Notes: generated by a model from the letters alone, not told the origin. A DNA stretch of 64,000 nucleotides from Nocardioides islandensis (GCF_015352455.1 NZ_JADKPN010000009.1:124001-188000); one strand, 5' to 3'; counted from the stretch's first letter, positions 1 through 8,763 are shown. Numbers and translations: made by a program.

Positions 1-2
1 TG

Positions 3-119
3 ACGAGCCGAGATCCCGTTCCTCCCGAGCTGGTCGGCTTCGCCCGCACGGCGGTGCGGCTGTGCCCCCAGCTCGCGCTCCGGCTGGTCGAGGTGTCCGG
101 ACCCGGTCCGAGGCGTTGA
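3..119 (+). CDS. 3' end of an unidentified gene (partial)
   Basis: Frame 3 stays open from the left edge to a TGA at 117-119 and reads ...DPVPPELVGFARTAVRLCPQ... with strongly G/C-ending codons after the first few, as in real genes here. The N-terminus is outside the window and 38 residues are too few to recognise a family. The 95 bases between this stop and the next start hold no other evident feature. Confidence 0.4.
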   Translation, partial: TSRDPVPPELVGFARTAVRLCPQLALRLVEVSGPGPRR

Positions 120-214
120 GTCGTACGACGGGACGTCCGCCGGCCCTGCTCCGGGCCTCGGCGGCGCCGTGCGGGCGAGGTCTCCGCGTCGTACGATGCG
201 GCCGAGGAGGCCCG

Positions 215-811
215 ATGGACGATCCGATGCGCGACATCGTGGGCGACTACCGGGGGTTCGCAGCGCGACAGCGCGAGCGTTTGCTCGACCGCGGTATCGA
301 CATCGACCCGTACGCCCTGAGCCACCTCGCCGTCCGCGTGCCCGAATGGGACCAGTACGTGCACGTGCGGGGGTTGCTCGAACGTCATGCTGTCGCCAAC
401 AGCGAGAACGTCTGGAACGGTCGGCCGATCTCCTTGATCGTCCCCGCCCAGCCACTCGAGGTCCTCGACGGCAAGCGCGTCCCCCTCATCGAGCTCATCC
501 CGCCGGTGCACCAGCGTGTCTACAAGATGGGCCTGGAGCACCTCGGCGTCGTGGTGGGAGACACGTTCGACGCGTTCGTGGAGACCCACAAGGCCGTCCT
601 GACCGGTCAGCAGTTCCAGGGTCCGAACAGCAACCCCGACCCGGTGTACATCTTGTTCGAGGACTTCACCCACGTGAAGTTCTACCGACGGTCACTGCGG
701 GACTCGGTCGAGATCGACAGCGGCCCCTTCGCCGACGGCTTCCACCACGTCGACGACTGGGTGCCCCAGCGGCTCGTCACCGCAACAGGGCCGAACCCCC
801 TGCCGCGCTGA
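215..811 (+). CDS. YecM-like VOC-fold protein
   Basis: 198 aa. The middle contains SENVWNGRPISL, very close to the SENMINGRPICL segment of E. coli YecM, and continues with an IELIPP strand, a GLEHLGVVV strand and a late FEDFTHVKFYRRS segment, matching the YecM family (PF06185) layout of a glyoxalase/VOC-like fold. YecM has no firmly established reaction, so no substrate is proposed. The ATG at 215 is preferred to upstream starts because GAGGAGG lies 5-6 bases ahead and the upstream translation is low-complexity Arg/Pro sequence. It is monocistronic or followed after 56 bases by the MFS gene. Confidence 0.75.
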   Translation: MDDPMRDIVGDYRGFAARQRERLLDRGIDIDPYALSHLAVRVPEWDQYVHVRGLLERHAVANSENVWNGRPISLIVPAQPLEVLDGKRVPLIELIPPVHQRVYKMGLEHLGVVVGDTFDAFVETHKAVLTGQQFQGPNSNPDPVYILFEDFTHVKFYRRSLRDSVEIDSGPFADGFHHVDDWVPQRLVTATGPNPLPR

Positions 812-867
812 GCGACGGCCGCACGGGATCACGTCGAGCCGAGCCCGCAGCAGGCCGACCGGAAGGA

Positions 868-2139
868 ATGAGACCGGCGAACGTCCACGAGTCCCTGGCG
901 AGCTCCGACGCGGCTCGGTCGCGGCGCGTCGGATGGTCGTTCGTGGCGTCGTACGCCGCGGCGTACCTGGCCACGAGCCTGGTCTTCATCGCGCCGCTCC
1001 TGGTGACGCTGGCGCTCAAGGTCAACGCGCTGGTGGGGACCGACCGGGGCGCCGACAGCCTGTCCCTGGTCGCCAGTGTCGGTTCGTTCGTCGCCCTGGT
1101 GGCGAACCCGTTGTTCGGACGTCTCAGCGACCGGACGACGTCGCGGTACGGCCGACGTCGTCCGTGGCTGCTCATCGGCCTGGTGGGCGGGACCTCGGGC
1201 ATCGTCGTGGTGGCCACGGCCGACGCGGTGTGGCAGGTGCTGCTCGGGTGGTGCGTGGCGCAGCTGTTCTTCAACGCCCTGCTGGCGGCGCTGGTGGCGG
1301 TGCTGCCGGACCAGGTGCCGCCCGAGCAACGCGGCACCGTCGCCGGTGTCCTCGGGGTCTGCCTGCCACTCGCGTCGGTCGGAGGGACCTACGTGGTCAA
1401 CGTCTTCTCGGGCCACGAGCTGGCCATGTTCCTGGCCCCGTGCGTCATCGGCGGGTTCTTCATCGTGGTGTTCGCACTCGTCCTCGACGATCGGCGCCTG
1501 GAGCCCACCGACCGGCCGGCGTGGTCCCTGCGCCAGCTCGTCAGCACGTACTACGTCTCCCCGCACCGCTACCCGGACTTCGCGTGGGCGTTCGTGAGCC
1601 GGTTCCTGTTCGTGCTCGCCTACGCGTTCCTGGTCACCTACCAGGCGTTCTACCTGCTCGAGCACCTGGGCAGCACCACGGCCGAGGTCCCCCACCAGAT
1701 CTTCCTCGGCACGCTCGTCCAGGCAGCCGTGGTGGTGACGGCGGCTCTGGTCGGCGGCCGTCTCTCGGACCTGACCGGCCGCCGCAAGCCGTTCGTGGTC
1801 GCGGCCTCGACCGTGTACGGGGTGGCCCTCGTCGTGGTCGCGGTGGCGGCCGGCTTCGACGGCTACCTCGTGGGGATGGCGATCGCGGGTCTGGGGTTCG
1901 GCCTCTACCAGGCCGTGGACCTCGCGCTCGTCGCGGACGTGCTGCCCGAGACCGGGGACGCCGCCAAGGACCTCGGCGTGCTGAACATCGCGGGGGCGCT
2001 GCCGTTCTCCCTCGCGCCGGCGCTGGCGCCCGCGATCCTGGCGGTCGGCGCGGGCAGCTACCGGGTCCTGTACGTCGTCGCCGGCCTGTGCGCGGTCCTG
2101 GGGGCGGCCGCGATCCTGCCCGTGCGCCGGGTCCGTTGA
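868..2139 (+). CDS. MFS transporter
   Basis: 423 aa with about 12 hydrophobic segments. The loop between TM2 and TM3 carries GRLSDRTTSRYGRRRPW and the equivalent loop in the second half carries GGRLSDLTGRRKP, the duplicated MFS motif A. The long SRYGRRRPW form is typical of sugar-cation symporter-like MFS proteins. Substrate is unknown. The ATG at 868 follows GGAAGG very closely, so the start is uncertain, but the first membrane segment begins about 25 residues later, as expected. It ends three bases before the convergent ABC operon. Confidence 0.8.
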   Translation: MRPANVHESLASSDAARSRRVGWSFVASYAAAYLATSLVFIAPLLVTLALKVNALVGTDRGADSLSLVASVGSFVALVANPLFGRLSDRTTSRYGRRRPWLLIGLVGGTSGIVVVATADAVWQVLLGWCVAQLFFNALLAALVAVLPDQVPPEQRGTVAGVLGVCLPLASVGGTYVVNVFSGHELAMFLAPCVIGGFFIVVFALVLDDRRLEPTDRPAWSLRQLVSTYYVSPHRYPDFAWAFVSRFLFVLAYAFLVTYQAFYLLEHLGSTTAEVPHQIFLGTLVQAAVVVTAALVGGRLSDLTGRRKPFVVAASTVYGVALVVVAVAAGFDGYLVGMAIAGLGFGLYQAVDLALVADVLPETGDAAKDLGVLNIAGALPFSLAPALAPAILAVGAGSYRVLYVVAGLCAVLGAAAILPVRRVR

Positions 2140-2142
2140 GCC

Positions 2143-2919
2143 CTACTTGACCTCGGCCCGTACGACGAGACGCAGGCCCACGGCCAGCGGGACGACCAGC
2201 CAGATCAGGCCGGTGACGCCGAGCTGCGCCCACTGCTGCGACGACAGCGGGCCTTCGAGCAGCGCGCCGGTCGCGAAGTCGAAGTCGACCCAGGGCTGCA
2301 GGTCGCGGAACCAGTCCTGCTGGGCCGCCAGGATGAGCGCGAGGGTGGGCAGCAGGAACTGGTAGACGAAGTACGCCACGAGCGCCCCCGGCGAGCTGCG
2401 GACCAGGACGCCGAGCATGAAGCCGACGAGCATGCCGAGCAGGTTGGCCAGCGTGATCGTCAGCAGGTTCGCGACGGAGAGGTCCCACACCGGGTCGACC
2501 CCGGCGATGGCGGTGCCCGCGACGTTCCCGAGCGCGCCGATGGCGAAGGCGACCGGGCTGGCGAGCAGGGCGATGACGACGGACGCGACCAGCTTGCCGG
2601 CGATGACCCGCCACCGGTGCGGGACCAGAGCGAAGGTGGTCAGGCCGCTGCGCTGGCTCCACTCGGCGGTCACCGACAAGATCGCGATGATCGGCAGGAT
2701 CAGCGACATGGGCACGCCGATGGCCGACGTGAACGTGCGGTAGGTGAGGTCCTCGTGGTCGGCGAACAGGATGACCATGCCGGTGGTCACGAACGAGACG
2801 ATGCCCATGCTCGCCACGGTCCAGAAGCCCGATCGGGTGTCGAGCATCTTGCGCAGCTCGGTCGAGGTGATCCGCTGCATCGGGATGGTCAGGGACGTCG
2901 GCTGCTGGACGATGGTCAT
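2143..2919 (-). CDS. ABC-2 type transporter permease
   Basis: 258 aa integral membrane protein with about six hydrophobic segments. Between TM1 and TM2 is the STELRKMLDTRSGFW amphipathic stretch typical of ABC-2 permeases, and TAEWSQRSGLTTFALVP is the conserved coupling-helix region of the lanthionine/bacitracin-type exporter permeases. Its ATG overlaps the stop of the ATPase gene (ATGA), so the two are translationally coupled and form one exporter. It is the last gene of a three-gene operon. The exported compound is not predictable. Confidence 0.85.
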   Translation of the reverse strand: MTIVQQPTSLTIPMQRITSTELRKMLDTRSGFWTVASMGIVSFVTTGMVILFADHEDLTYRTFTSAIGVPMSLILPIIAILSVTAEWSQRSGLTTFALVPHRWRVIAGKLVASVVIALLASPVAFAIGALGNVAGTAIAGVDPVWDLSVANLLTITLANLLGMLVGFMLGVLVRSSPGALVAYFVYQFLLPTLALILAAQQDWFRDLQPWVDFDFATGALLEGPLSSQQWAQLGVTGLIWLVVPLAVGLRLVVRAEVK

Positions 2920-3827
2920 GCGAGTGCTCCTTCGGGCTGGTTGTCGCGTTGGGTGTCGGCGGTGAGCTGCAGGAACATCTCCTCGAGCCCGGCACCGTCG
3001 GCGGCGCGCAGCTCGAGGACGGGGACGCCGGCCGCGAACGCCGTGTGTCCGACCTGGTCGGCGTCGGCCTGCACCATCAGGGCGTCGGTGCCGACGTGCG
3101 ACATCGGGATGCCGGCGGCGTCGAGGGCCCGGGCGAGGACGTCGCGGTCGGTGGTGCGCACCATGGACCCGGCGGACGCGAGGAGGTCGGACTTGGCGCC
3201 CTGGGCGACGATCCGGCCGTTGCCGATGACGACGAGGTCGTCGGCGACGACCTCGACCTCGTGCAGGAGGTGCGAGGAGAGCAGGACGGTGCCTCCGTCG
3301 TCGGCGAAGTCACGCAGCAGCCCGCGCATCCACCGGATGCCGGCGGGGTCGAGGCCGTTGGCCGGTTCGTCGAGGATCAGCACCGACGGGTCGCCGATGA
3401 GCGCGGTCGCGAGGCCCAGCCGCTGCCGCATGCCGAGGGAGTAGTCGCGGACGCGGCGAGCCGACTCGTCCGGTGTCAGACCGACGCGGTCGAGCACCTC
3501 CTCGACCCTGGCCCTGGGCAGGCCCATGAAGCGCTGGGCGATGGTGAGGATCTCGCGGCCGGTGCGGCCGGCGTGCTGCGCGGAGGCGTCGAGCAGCACG
3601 CCGACCTCGCGGCCGGGGTTGGGGAGGTCGACGTACCGGCGGCCGGAGACGGTCGCGCTCCCTGTCGTGGGGTGGGTCAGGCCGACGACGATGCGCATGG
3701 TCGTCGACTTCCCCGCGCCGTTCGGGCCGAGGAAGCCGGTCACGCGACCGGGCTGCGCGGTGAAGGTGACGTGGTCGACGGCGGTGAAGTCGCCATAGGT
3801 CCTGCTGACGGATTCGAGGGTGATCAT
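2916..3827 (-). CDS. ABC transporter ATP-binding protein
   Basis: 303 aa. Walker A GPNGAGKS is at residues 34-41; the signature YSLGMRQRLGLA and Walker B VLILDEP follow. The long C-terminal region after the ATPase core is typical of the CcmA/BcrA-type drug and peptide exporters. It energises the permease encoded downstream. Its ATG overlaps the stop of the preceding 78-aa gene by 4 bases and its own stop overlaps the permease ATG. Expression is probably from the palindrome-containing promoter at 4068-4112. Confidence 0.9.
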   Translation of the reverse strand: MITLESVSRTYGDFTAVDHVTFTAQPGRVTGFLGPNGAGKSTTMRIVVGLTHPTTGSATVSGRRYVDLPNPGREVGVLLDASAQHAGRTGREILTIAQRFMGLPRARVEEVLDRVGLTPDESARRVRDYSLGMRQRLGLATALIGDPSVLILDEPANGLDPAGIRWMRGLLRDFADDGGTVLLSSHLLHEVEVVADDLVVIGNGRIVAQGAKSDLLASAGSMVRTTDRDVLARALDAAGIPMSHVGTDALMVQADADQVGHTAFAAGVPVLELRAADGAGLEEMFLQLTADTQRDNQPEGALA

Positions 3828-4060
3828 GAGGTCGGTCCTGTCGGAGTCGGGGTGTCGGTTCGAGTGACGGAGAGCAGGGGCAGACCGAGGTCGCGCACCT
3901 TCTGGATCAGGCCGTGCAGGGCCGCCTGGTCGGCGATCCGGCCGCGGATGAGCGTGGTGCCGTCATCGGTGGCGACGATCTCCATGCCGTCGAACCACGC
4001 GGCCCAGCGGTCGCCCAGGCGCCCCTGGATCCGGATCTCGTAGGTCACGGCGTCGCTCAT
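3824..4060 (-). CDS. Hypothetical protein leading the ABC exporter operon
   Basis: 78 aa, soluble, with alternating short strands (EIRIQGRLG, TTLIRGRIAD) and one helix (ALHGLIQKVRDLG). No family was recognised with certainty; similar small proteins often precede exporter genes in actinobacteria, which suggests a regulatory or accessory role (inference). There is no Shine-Dalgarno sequence before the ATG, but a TAGCTT -10-like element ends exactly 7 bases upstream, so the mRNA is probably leaderless. Its stop overlaps the ATPase start. Confidence 0.6.
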   Translation of the reverse strand: MSDAVTYEIRIQGRLGDRWAAWFDGMEIVATDDGTTLIRGRIADQAALHGLIQKVRDLGLPLLSVTRTDTPTPTGPTS

Positions 4061-4067
4061 GGCCCGG

Positions 4068-4112
4068 AAGCTACGAACCGACGTGGGGAGCGGGGATCAC
4101 CACATGTGGTGA
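4068..4112 (-). promoter_or_regulatory. Probable LAL-controlled promoter of the ABC exporter operon
   Basis: On the minus strand, a perfect 16-bp palindrome TCACCACATGTGGTGA (4097-4112) is followed by a second related half-site TCCCCACGTCGGT and a TAGCTT -10-like hexamer (4068-4073), 7 bases before the ATG at 4060. The arrangement is repeated almost base for base upstream of the MMPL gene at 8719-8763. The downstream half-site would overlap the -35 region, as expected for a MalT-type activator. The assignment to the adjacent LAL regulator is inference. Confidence 0.6.
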
Positions 4113-4126
4113 ATCCGGTGGTGTTC

Positions 4127-6826
4127 CTACCGACGCAGCAGGCCGAGCTGCTCCCCCCGGCGTACGGCGGCACGCCGGCTGCCGACCCCGAGCTTGGCGT
4201 AGATGTTCTTGGTGTGCGTGCGGACCGTGTTGAGGGACACGACGAGGTGGCGCGCGATCTCGGGTCCGTTCAGCTCGCTGGCCAGGAGACGCAGGACGTC
4301 GAGCTCGCGGTCGCTGAGCGGGTCGACGAGGGCGCCCGGCAGCTGCGGCTCGGCGGGAGCGCGCCCCGGCGCCCGCCGCAGCCGGGCGACGTACGCCGGC
4401 GCGAGACCGCGCCTGGCGGCGACGCCCAGCAGGCTCTCCATCGCGGGCCCCTCGTCGGTGAAGATGCGCGCGTAGCCCTCCGGTTCGGCCAGCTCGAGGG
4501 CCCGGGCCAGCGCAGCCGTCGCGGCGTCCTGGTCACCGGTGCGCTGCCGCGCCAGGGCGAGGAGTGCGGCGATCTCCAGGACGCTGCCGCATCGGCCCCC
4601 GGTCTCGGCGGCGGCGAGCAGCCGTTCCAGCAAGCCGGCGGCCCGGTCGTCGCCCTGGGCGAGGAGGGCCCGCGCGAGGGTCACGTGCTCGAACTCGCGC
4701 AGGTAGCCGGGCTCGTCCTGCACGGACAGATCGCGCGCCTCGGCCCAGCCCAGCGCCAGGTCCGGCCGGCCCTGCCGGATCCAGACGCGCGCCCGGATCG
4801 CGCCGAGAGGTCGCGCATCGGGTGAGAAGTCGAGGTCGTAGACCTGCTCGGCCTCGTCCAGCAACGTCAGGGCGCCGTCCAGGTCACCGTCCGCCGTCAG
4901 GATCGCCGCCTCGGCGATGCGGCGGCGGTGCGGGTGCTTGGGGAGGCCGAGGTGGTCGCCGAGCGCCTGGGCGAGCCGCAGCTGTTCGCGGGCACCGTCG
5001 AGGTCGCCCCGCTCGTTCAGGATCTCCGACAGCCCGACGTGCATGTCCGGCGTGCCGCGGACCGTGGTGGCGGGTGGCCGCACCGTCAGGGCGAGCGCGT
5101 CGCGGTAGGTGCGCTCCGCGTCGGTGAGCCGGCCCTGGGCCAGCTGCAGGTCGGCGAGGGTGACGGCGCAACCCAGGATGTCGGCGACGTGGCCGACGAG
5201 CTCGAAGCGCCGGATCGTCTCGGCGTACGCCGCCTCCGCACCCGCCACGTCGCCGGTGCGCCAGCGGGCGAGTCCCATCAGGGCGGTGGCCGCTCCGTGG
5301 CCGAGGTCGTCGCCCGCTTGCAGCACCGCGATCGCGTCCTGCGCGTGCTGCATCGTCGCGGCGACGTCGCCGGCCATGAGGGCCAGCCCGGCGCGGTGGA
5401 TCTTGACCCAGCCCGGGAGTCGGTGCCACTCGTCCTGGCTGGCGACGAGCAGGCCGTCGGGCAGCTCGCCGGAGGGTGTCGTGCCGGCCCGTTCCACCCA
5501 GTGCTCGGCGAGCCGGAGCCGCGGTTCCGCGCCGCGGGTCTCGCCGGTCGACATCAGTGCGCCGACGTAGCCGTTGGCGAGCACGGGCCGCCGCGCGTAG
5601 ACCTCGTCGGGCAACGCCTCCATCCAGCGGCGCAGCTGCGCTTCCCGACGTTCCTTCGTCATGGCGGGCCGCACCGCCTCGACGAGGCCGGCGGCGCGCT
5701 CGGCGTCGCCGGCCGCCAGGGCGTGCTCGATGGCCGCCCCGATGTCGCCGTCCTGCTCGTGCCAGGCGCTCGCCCTGCGGTGCAGCTCCGGCGTTTCGCC
5801 GGGCAGCTCGTCGAGGAGCCGCGCCTGCAGCATGTCCGCGAAGAGATGGTGGTAGCGGTACCAGCGGCGCTGGTCGTCGAGCGGCACCAGGAACAGGTTG
5901 TCGCGGTCCAGGGTCGCCAGCATCGCCCGGCCGTCGGTGCGACCCGTGACGGCGTCGGCCAGGGGGCCGGATAGCCGCGGCAGCACCGACGTACGGAGGA
6001 GGAAGTCACGGACGGCCTCGGGCTGGCGGTGCACGACCTCCTCGACGAGGTAGTCCACGACGTGCCGGTCGTCGCCGGCGAACCCGTCGATGAACCCCGC
6101 CGTGTCCGCGCGATCCTGGAGCGAGAGCGCGGCCAGCTGGAGCGCGGCGGCCCACCCCTCGGTCCGGTCCTCCAGCGTGCTCACCTCCGGCGCCGACAGG
6201 GACAGGCCCATCGCGTCGAAGTAGGCCGAGGTCTCCTGCTCGGTGAACCTGAGGTCGGCGGCACGCACCTCGACGAGCTCGCCCCGGGCACGCAACCGCG
6301 GCAGGGACAAGGGCGGGTCCGAGCGCGTGGCGACGACCAGGCGCAGCTGGGGTGGCAGGTGGTCGACCAGGAAGGTCATCGCCTCGTGGATCGCAGGGTC
6401 GTGGATCACGTGGTAGTCGTCGAGGACCAGCACGACCTCCTCCTGGGACGCGGCGAGCTCGTTGAGCAGGCTGGTCAGCACCGAGGTGATCGGTGCGCCG
6501 CGGCTGTCCAGCAGGTCCTGCGCCTGGACACCGAGGCCCGGGACCGCCGTGCGGAGGGCCGCCAGCACGTAGGCCCAGTACGTCGCCGGGTCGCTGTCGC
6601 CGGCGTCGAGCGACAGCCACGCCACCGACGAGCCCGTGCCCCCTGACAGCAGCTGCGCCAGCAGGGTGGACTTGCCGAAGCCCGCAGGTGCGGAGACCAG
6701 GAGCAGCGCCGGACGGCCCACGTGGCCGGCGAGCCGCGGTCGGTCGACGAGCTCGCGGGTGACCCGGGGTGCGTACAGCTTGGTGCGCAGCAGCGGCCCG
6801 ATGCTCGCAGTGGTGGGGTCGCTCAT
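4127..6826 (-). CDS. MalT-like LuxR (LAL) transcriptional regulator
   Basis: 899 aa, the usual LAL size. The N-terminus reads LLRTKLYAPRV, typical of the MalT family. A P-loop APAGFGKST is at residues 46-54 with Walker B LVLDDYH near residue 137, followed by a STAND ATPase region, a long helical TPR-like region and a C-terminal LuxR HTH (LSDRELDVLRLL... LVVSLNTVRTHTKNIYAKLG). MalT-type proteins are ATP-dependent activators gated by a small inducer. Its ATG overlaps the stop of the XRE regulator, so the two are coupled. The palindromes at 4097 and 8719 flank this gene and are its likely targets. The inducer is unknown. Confidence 0.88.
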   Translation of the reverse strand: MSDPTTASIGPLLRTKLYAPRVTRELVDRPRLAGHVGRPALLLVSAPAGFGKSTLLAQLLSGGTGSSVAWLSLDAGDSDPATYWAYVLAALRTAVPGLGVQAQDLLDSRGAPITSVLTSLLNELAASQEEVVLVLDDYHVIHDPAIHEAMTFLVDHLPPQLRLVVATRSDPPLSLPRLRARGELVEVRAADLRFTEQETSAYFDAMGLSLSAPEVSTLEDRTEGWAAALQLAALSLQDRADTAGFIDGFAGDDRHVVDYLVEEVVHRQPEAVRDFLLRTSVLPRLSGPLADAVTGRTDGRAMLATLDRDNLFLVPLDDQRRWYRYHHLFADMLQARLLDELPGETPELHRRASAWHEQDGDIGAAIEHALAAGDAERAAGLVEAVRPAMTKERREAQLRRWMEALPDEVYARRPVLANGYVGALMSTGETRGAEPRLRLAEHWVERAGTTPSGELPDGLLVASQDEWHRLPGWVKIHRAGLALMAGDVAATMQHAQDAIAVLQAGDDLGHGAATALMGLARWRTGDVAGAEAAYAETIRRFELVGHVADILGCAVTLADLQLAQGRLTDAERTYRDALALTVRPPATTVRGTPDMHVGLSEILNERGDLDGAREQLRLAQALGDHLGLPKHPHRRRIAEAAILTADGDLDGALTLLDEAEQVYDLDFSPDARPLGAIRARVWIRQGRPDLALGWAEARDLSVQDEPGYLREFEHVTLARALLAQGDDRAAGLLERLLAAAETGGRCGSVLEIAALLALARQRTGDQDAATAALARALELAEPEGYARIFTDEGPAMESLLGVAARRGLAPAYVARLRRAPGRAPAEPQLPGALVDPLSDRELDVLRLLASELNGPEIARHLVVSLNTVRTHTKNIYAKLGVGSRRAAVRRGEQLGLLRR

Positions 6827-7419
6827 GGCTCGCCGTGCCCCTGTCGCGAGCGGGCGCGCACGTGCATGCGCTCTCCCGGGCGGCCGAAGATGCTGAGCAC
6901 CTCGGCCGGTCCGTCGCCCGTGCTGCCGAACCAGTGCGGCAGCTGGGTGTCGAACTCGGCCGCCTCTCCGGCACCGAGCACCAGGTCCTGGTCACCCAGG
7001 ACCAGCCGCATCCGTCCCGCGAGCACGTACAGCCACTCGTACCCGTCGTGCGCGCGTGGCCGCGGGGTCGACTGGGTCGCCGGGACGACGATCTTCCAGG
7101 CCTGGACGCCGTTGGGCTGCCGGGTGAGAGGGACGACCATCCGGCCGTTGACCCGGCGCGGCTTCAGCCGGATGCGGGGGTCGCCGACCTCGGGCGCGCC
7201 CACCAGGTCGTCGAGCGGCACGCGGTAGGCCTCCGCCAGCGGCAGCAACAGCTCCAGGCTGGGGCGCCGCTGCCCGTTCTCCAGCCGCGAGAGCGTGCTC
7301 TTCGAGATCCCGGTGCGCTCGGCCAGGTCGGTGAGGGTCACGCCCCGTTGCTTGCGGACGCTCCTCAGCCGCGGCCCCACCAGGTCCAGGGCGGCGACGA
7401 CGGAGCCGGAGGCGGACAT
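6823..7419 (-). CDS. XRE-family regulator with cupin domain
   Basis: 198 aa from the ATG at 7419. An N-terminal helix-turn-helix (LRSVRKQRGVTLTDLAERTG, then ISKSTLSRLENGQRRPS) is followed by a linker and a C-terminal cupin barrel (GYEWLYVLAGRMRLVLGDQD, then AEFDTQLPHWFGS), the layout of SutR/PuuR-like regulators. It is divergent from the flavoprotein gene at 7478 and probably autoregulates the shared intergenic region. An in-frame ATG at 7428 and further upstream starts are possible; no strong RBS decides. Its stop overlaps the LAL gene start. Confidence 0.82.
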   Translation of the reverse strand: MSASGSVVAALDLVGPRLRSVRKQRGVTLTDLAERTGISKSTLSRLENGQRRPSLELLLPLAEAYRVPLDDLVGAPEVGDPRIRLKPRRVNGRMVVPLTRQPNGVQAWKIVVPATQSTPRPRAHDGYEWLYVLAGRMRLVLGDQDLVLGAGEAAEFDTQLPHWFGSTGDGPAEVLSIFGRPGERMHVRARSRQGHGEP

Positions 7420-7450
7420 GCGGCCCATCGTCGGGCCGATTCCCAGGAAC

Positions 7451-7467
7451 GGCAACCTTTGTTGTCC
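7451..7467. promoter_or_regulatory. Candidate operator between divergent XRE and flavoprotein genes
   Basis: GGCAAC-CTTT-GTTGTCC is an imperfect inverted repeat in the short divergent intergenic region. It is placed where an XRE-cupin repressor would be expected to bind. This is weak evidence based on symmetry and position only. Confidence 0.25.
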
Positions 7468-7477
7468 AGGAGCAGTG

Positions 7478-8434
7478 GTGCCTCGCATCCTGGCCGACAT
7501 GAACGACTACGACGTCCTGGTCATCGGTGGTGGAGCCGCCGGCCTGTCAGCCGCCCTGGTCCTGGCCCGGGCACAGCGCCGCGTCGCGGTGGTGGATGCG
7601 GGCGAACCCCGCAACGCCCCCGCCCAGCACATGCAGGGCTTCCTGTCCCGCGACGGGCTTCCGCCCGCCGAGCTGCTGCGCCTGGGACGCGCCGAAGTGT
7701 CCGGCTACGGCGCCGACATCGTCGCCGGCCGCGTGACCGACGTACGCCGCGCCGGCGACGCCGCTCCCGGCTTCGAGGTCGCGCTGGCCGACGGCGACGT
7801 CCTCGGTGCGCGTCGCCTCCTGGTCGCCACCGGTCTGCGCGACGTGCTTCCCGACATCCCGGGCGTCCGCGAGCGCTGGGGCCGGGACCTGCTCCACTGC
7901 CCGTACTGCCACGGGCACGAGGTGCGCTCACGACCCCTGGGCGTCATCGGCGGCACGCCCGAGGCGGTCGCGCACGCCCACCTGGTCCGGCAGTGGTCCG
8001 ACGACGTCGTCGTCTTCCCTCACACCGACACGCTCACCGCGGACGACCGCGAGCGCCTCCTGGCGCGGGCGGTCGGCGTCGTCGACGGGCCCGTCGGCAG
8101 GCTCGTGGTCCACGACGACGAGCTGAGCGGCGTCGAGATGGCAGACGGCCGTGTCGTCCCCCGGGCCGCCGTCTTCGTCCGCCCTCGCTTGGTGCCCGAC
8201 AACGAGGTGCTCGTCGGACTCGGCTGCGCTCTGGACGAGAACGGCTGGGTCGTCGCGGACGCCACCGGCCGCACCAGCGTCGCCGGCGTCTGGGTGGCCG
8301 GCAACGTCGCGAACCCGCGTGCCCAGGTCATCACGGCGGCGGGTGAAGGGTCGGCCGCGGCCATCGCCCTCAACGCCGACCTCGTCGACGAGGACGTCGC
8401 GGCCGCCCTCGACGCGTTCCGTCGTACCCCCTGA
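7478..8434 (+). CDS. Thioredoxin-reductase-like FAD-dependent oxidoreductase
   Basis: About 318 aa. The FAD-binding motif VIGGGAAGLS is at the N-terminus, ATGLRDVLPDIPG closes the FAD domain, and a redox CPYC (LLHCPYCHGHE) lies in the pyridine-nucleotide domain as in bacterial thioredoxin reductase-like proteins. A late VWVAGNVANP segment is the second FAD contact. The NADPH motif is degenerate (GVIGGTPEAVAHA). Start choice: AGGAG at 7468-7472 favours GTG 7478; the ATG at 7499, matching the usual MxDYDVLVIGGG start, has no RBS. The partner thiol protein is unknown. Confidence 0.82.
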   Translation: MPRILADMNDYDVLVIGGGAAGLSAALVLARAQRRVAVVDAGEPRNAPAQHMQGFLSRDGLPPAELLRLGRAEVSGYGADIVAGRVTDVRRAGDAAPGFEVALADGDVLGARRLLVATGLRDVLPDIPGVRERWGRDLLHCPYCHGHEVRSRPLGVIGGTPEAVAHAHLVRQWSDDVVVFPHTDTLTADDRERLLARAVGVVDGPVGRLVVHDDELSGVEMADGRVVPRAAVFVRPRLVPDNEVLVGLGCALDENGWVVADATGRTSVAGVWVAGNVANPRAQVITAAGEGSAAAIALNADLVDEDVAAALDAFRRTP

Positions 8435-8461
8435 CCCCCACCACCCCCACCACCCCCACCA
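8435..8461. repeat. Three perfect 9-bp tandem repeats CCCCCACCA
   Basis: Directly after the flavoprotein stop, CCCCCACCA is repeated three times without mismatch. It lies in the 47-base gap before the next start and could vary by slippage. No function is evident. Confidence 0.7.
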
Positions 8462-8481
8462 ACCCTCGAGGAGAGAACCCC

Positions 8482-8703
8482 ATGTCCGTCCCACCCCCGT
8501 CCAAGCACCAGCTCGCCCTGATGATCTGGCTGGCGGTCTTCCCCACGCTGGTCGTCCTGAACCTGACCCTCGGCCCCGTGATCGGCGACCTCCCGGTCGT
8601 GCCGCGCACGTTCGTGCTCGCCACGGTCGCGGTGCCGATCGTCATCTACGGCCTGATGCCGCACCTCCACCGGCTTCGCGTCCGGCTCCTCGCACCGCGC
8701 TGA
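8482..8703 (+). CDS. Small two-TM membrane protein
   Basis: 73 aa with two hydrophobic helices (LALMIWLAVFPTLVVLNLTLG and TFVLATVAVPIVIYGLMPHL). The sequence resembles the C-terminal membrane segment attached to some antibiotic-biosynthesis-monooxygenase-like proteins, but here it stands alone. A strong GAGGAGAG RBS precedes the ATG. It is probably co-transcribed with the flavoprotein gene 47 bases upstream. Function unknown. Confidence 0.65.
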   Translation: MSVPPPSKHQLALMIWLAVFPTLVVLNLTLGPVIGDLPVVPRTFVLATVAVPIVIYGLMPHLHRLRVRLLAPR

Positions 8704-8718
8704 GCTCACCCGGGGGTT

Positions 8719-8763
8719 TCACCACGTGTGGTGATCCCCGCTCACCACATCGGTGCCTAGCTT
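8719..8763 (+). promoter_or_regulatory. Probable LAL-controlled promoter of the MMPL gene
   Basis: TCACCACGTGTGGTGA (8719-8734), then TCCCCGC, then a second half-site TCACCACATCGGT and TAGCTT (8758-8763). All but a few positions match the promoter of the ABC exporter operon at 4068-4112. The repeats start 23 bp apart. With TAGCTT as the -10, the transcript would begin around 8770 and carry a roughly 50-base leader. Confidence 0.6.

Noticed and set aside
8435..8461. CCCCCACCA repeats as a CRISPR-like or attachment feature
   Set aside because: Only three adjacent 9-bp units without spacers; a simple microsatellite.
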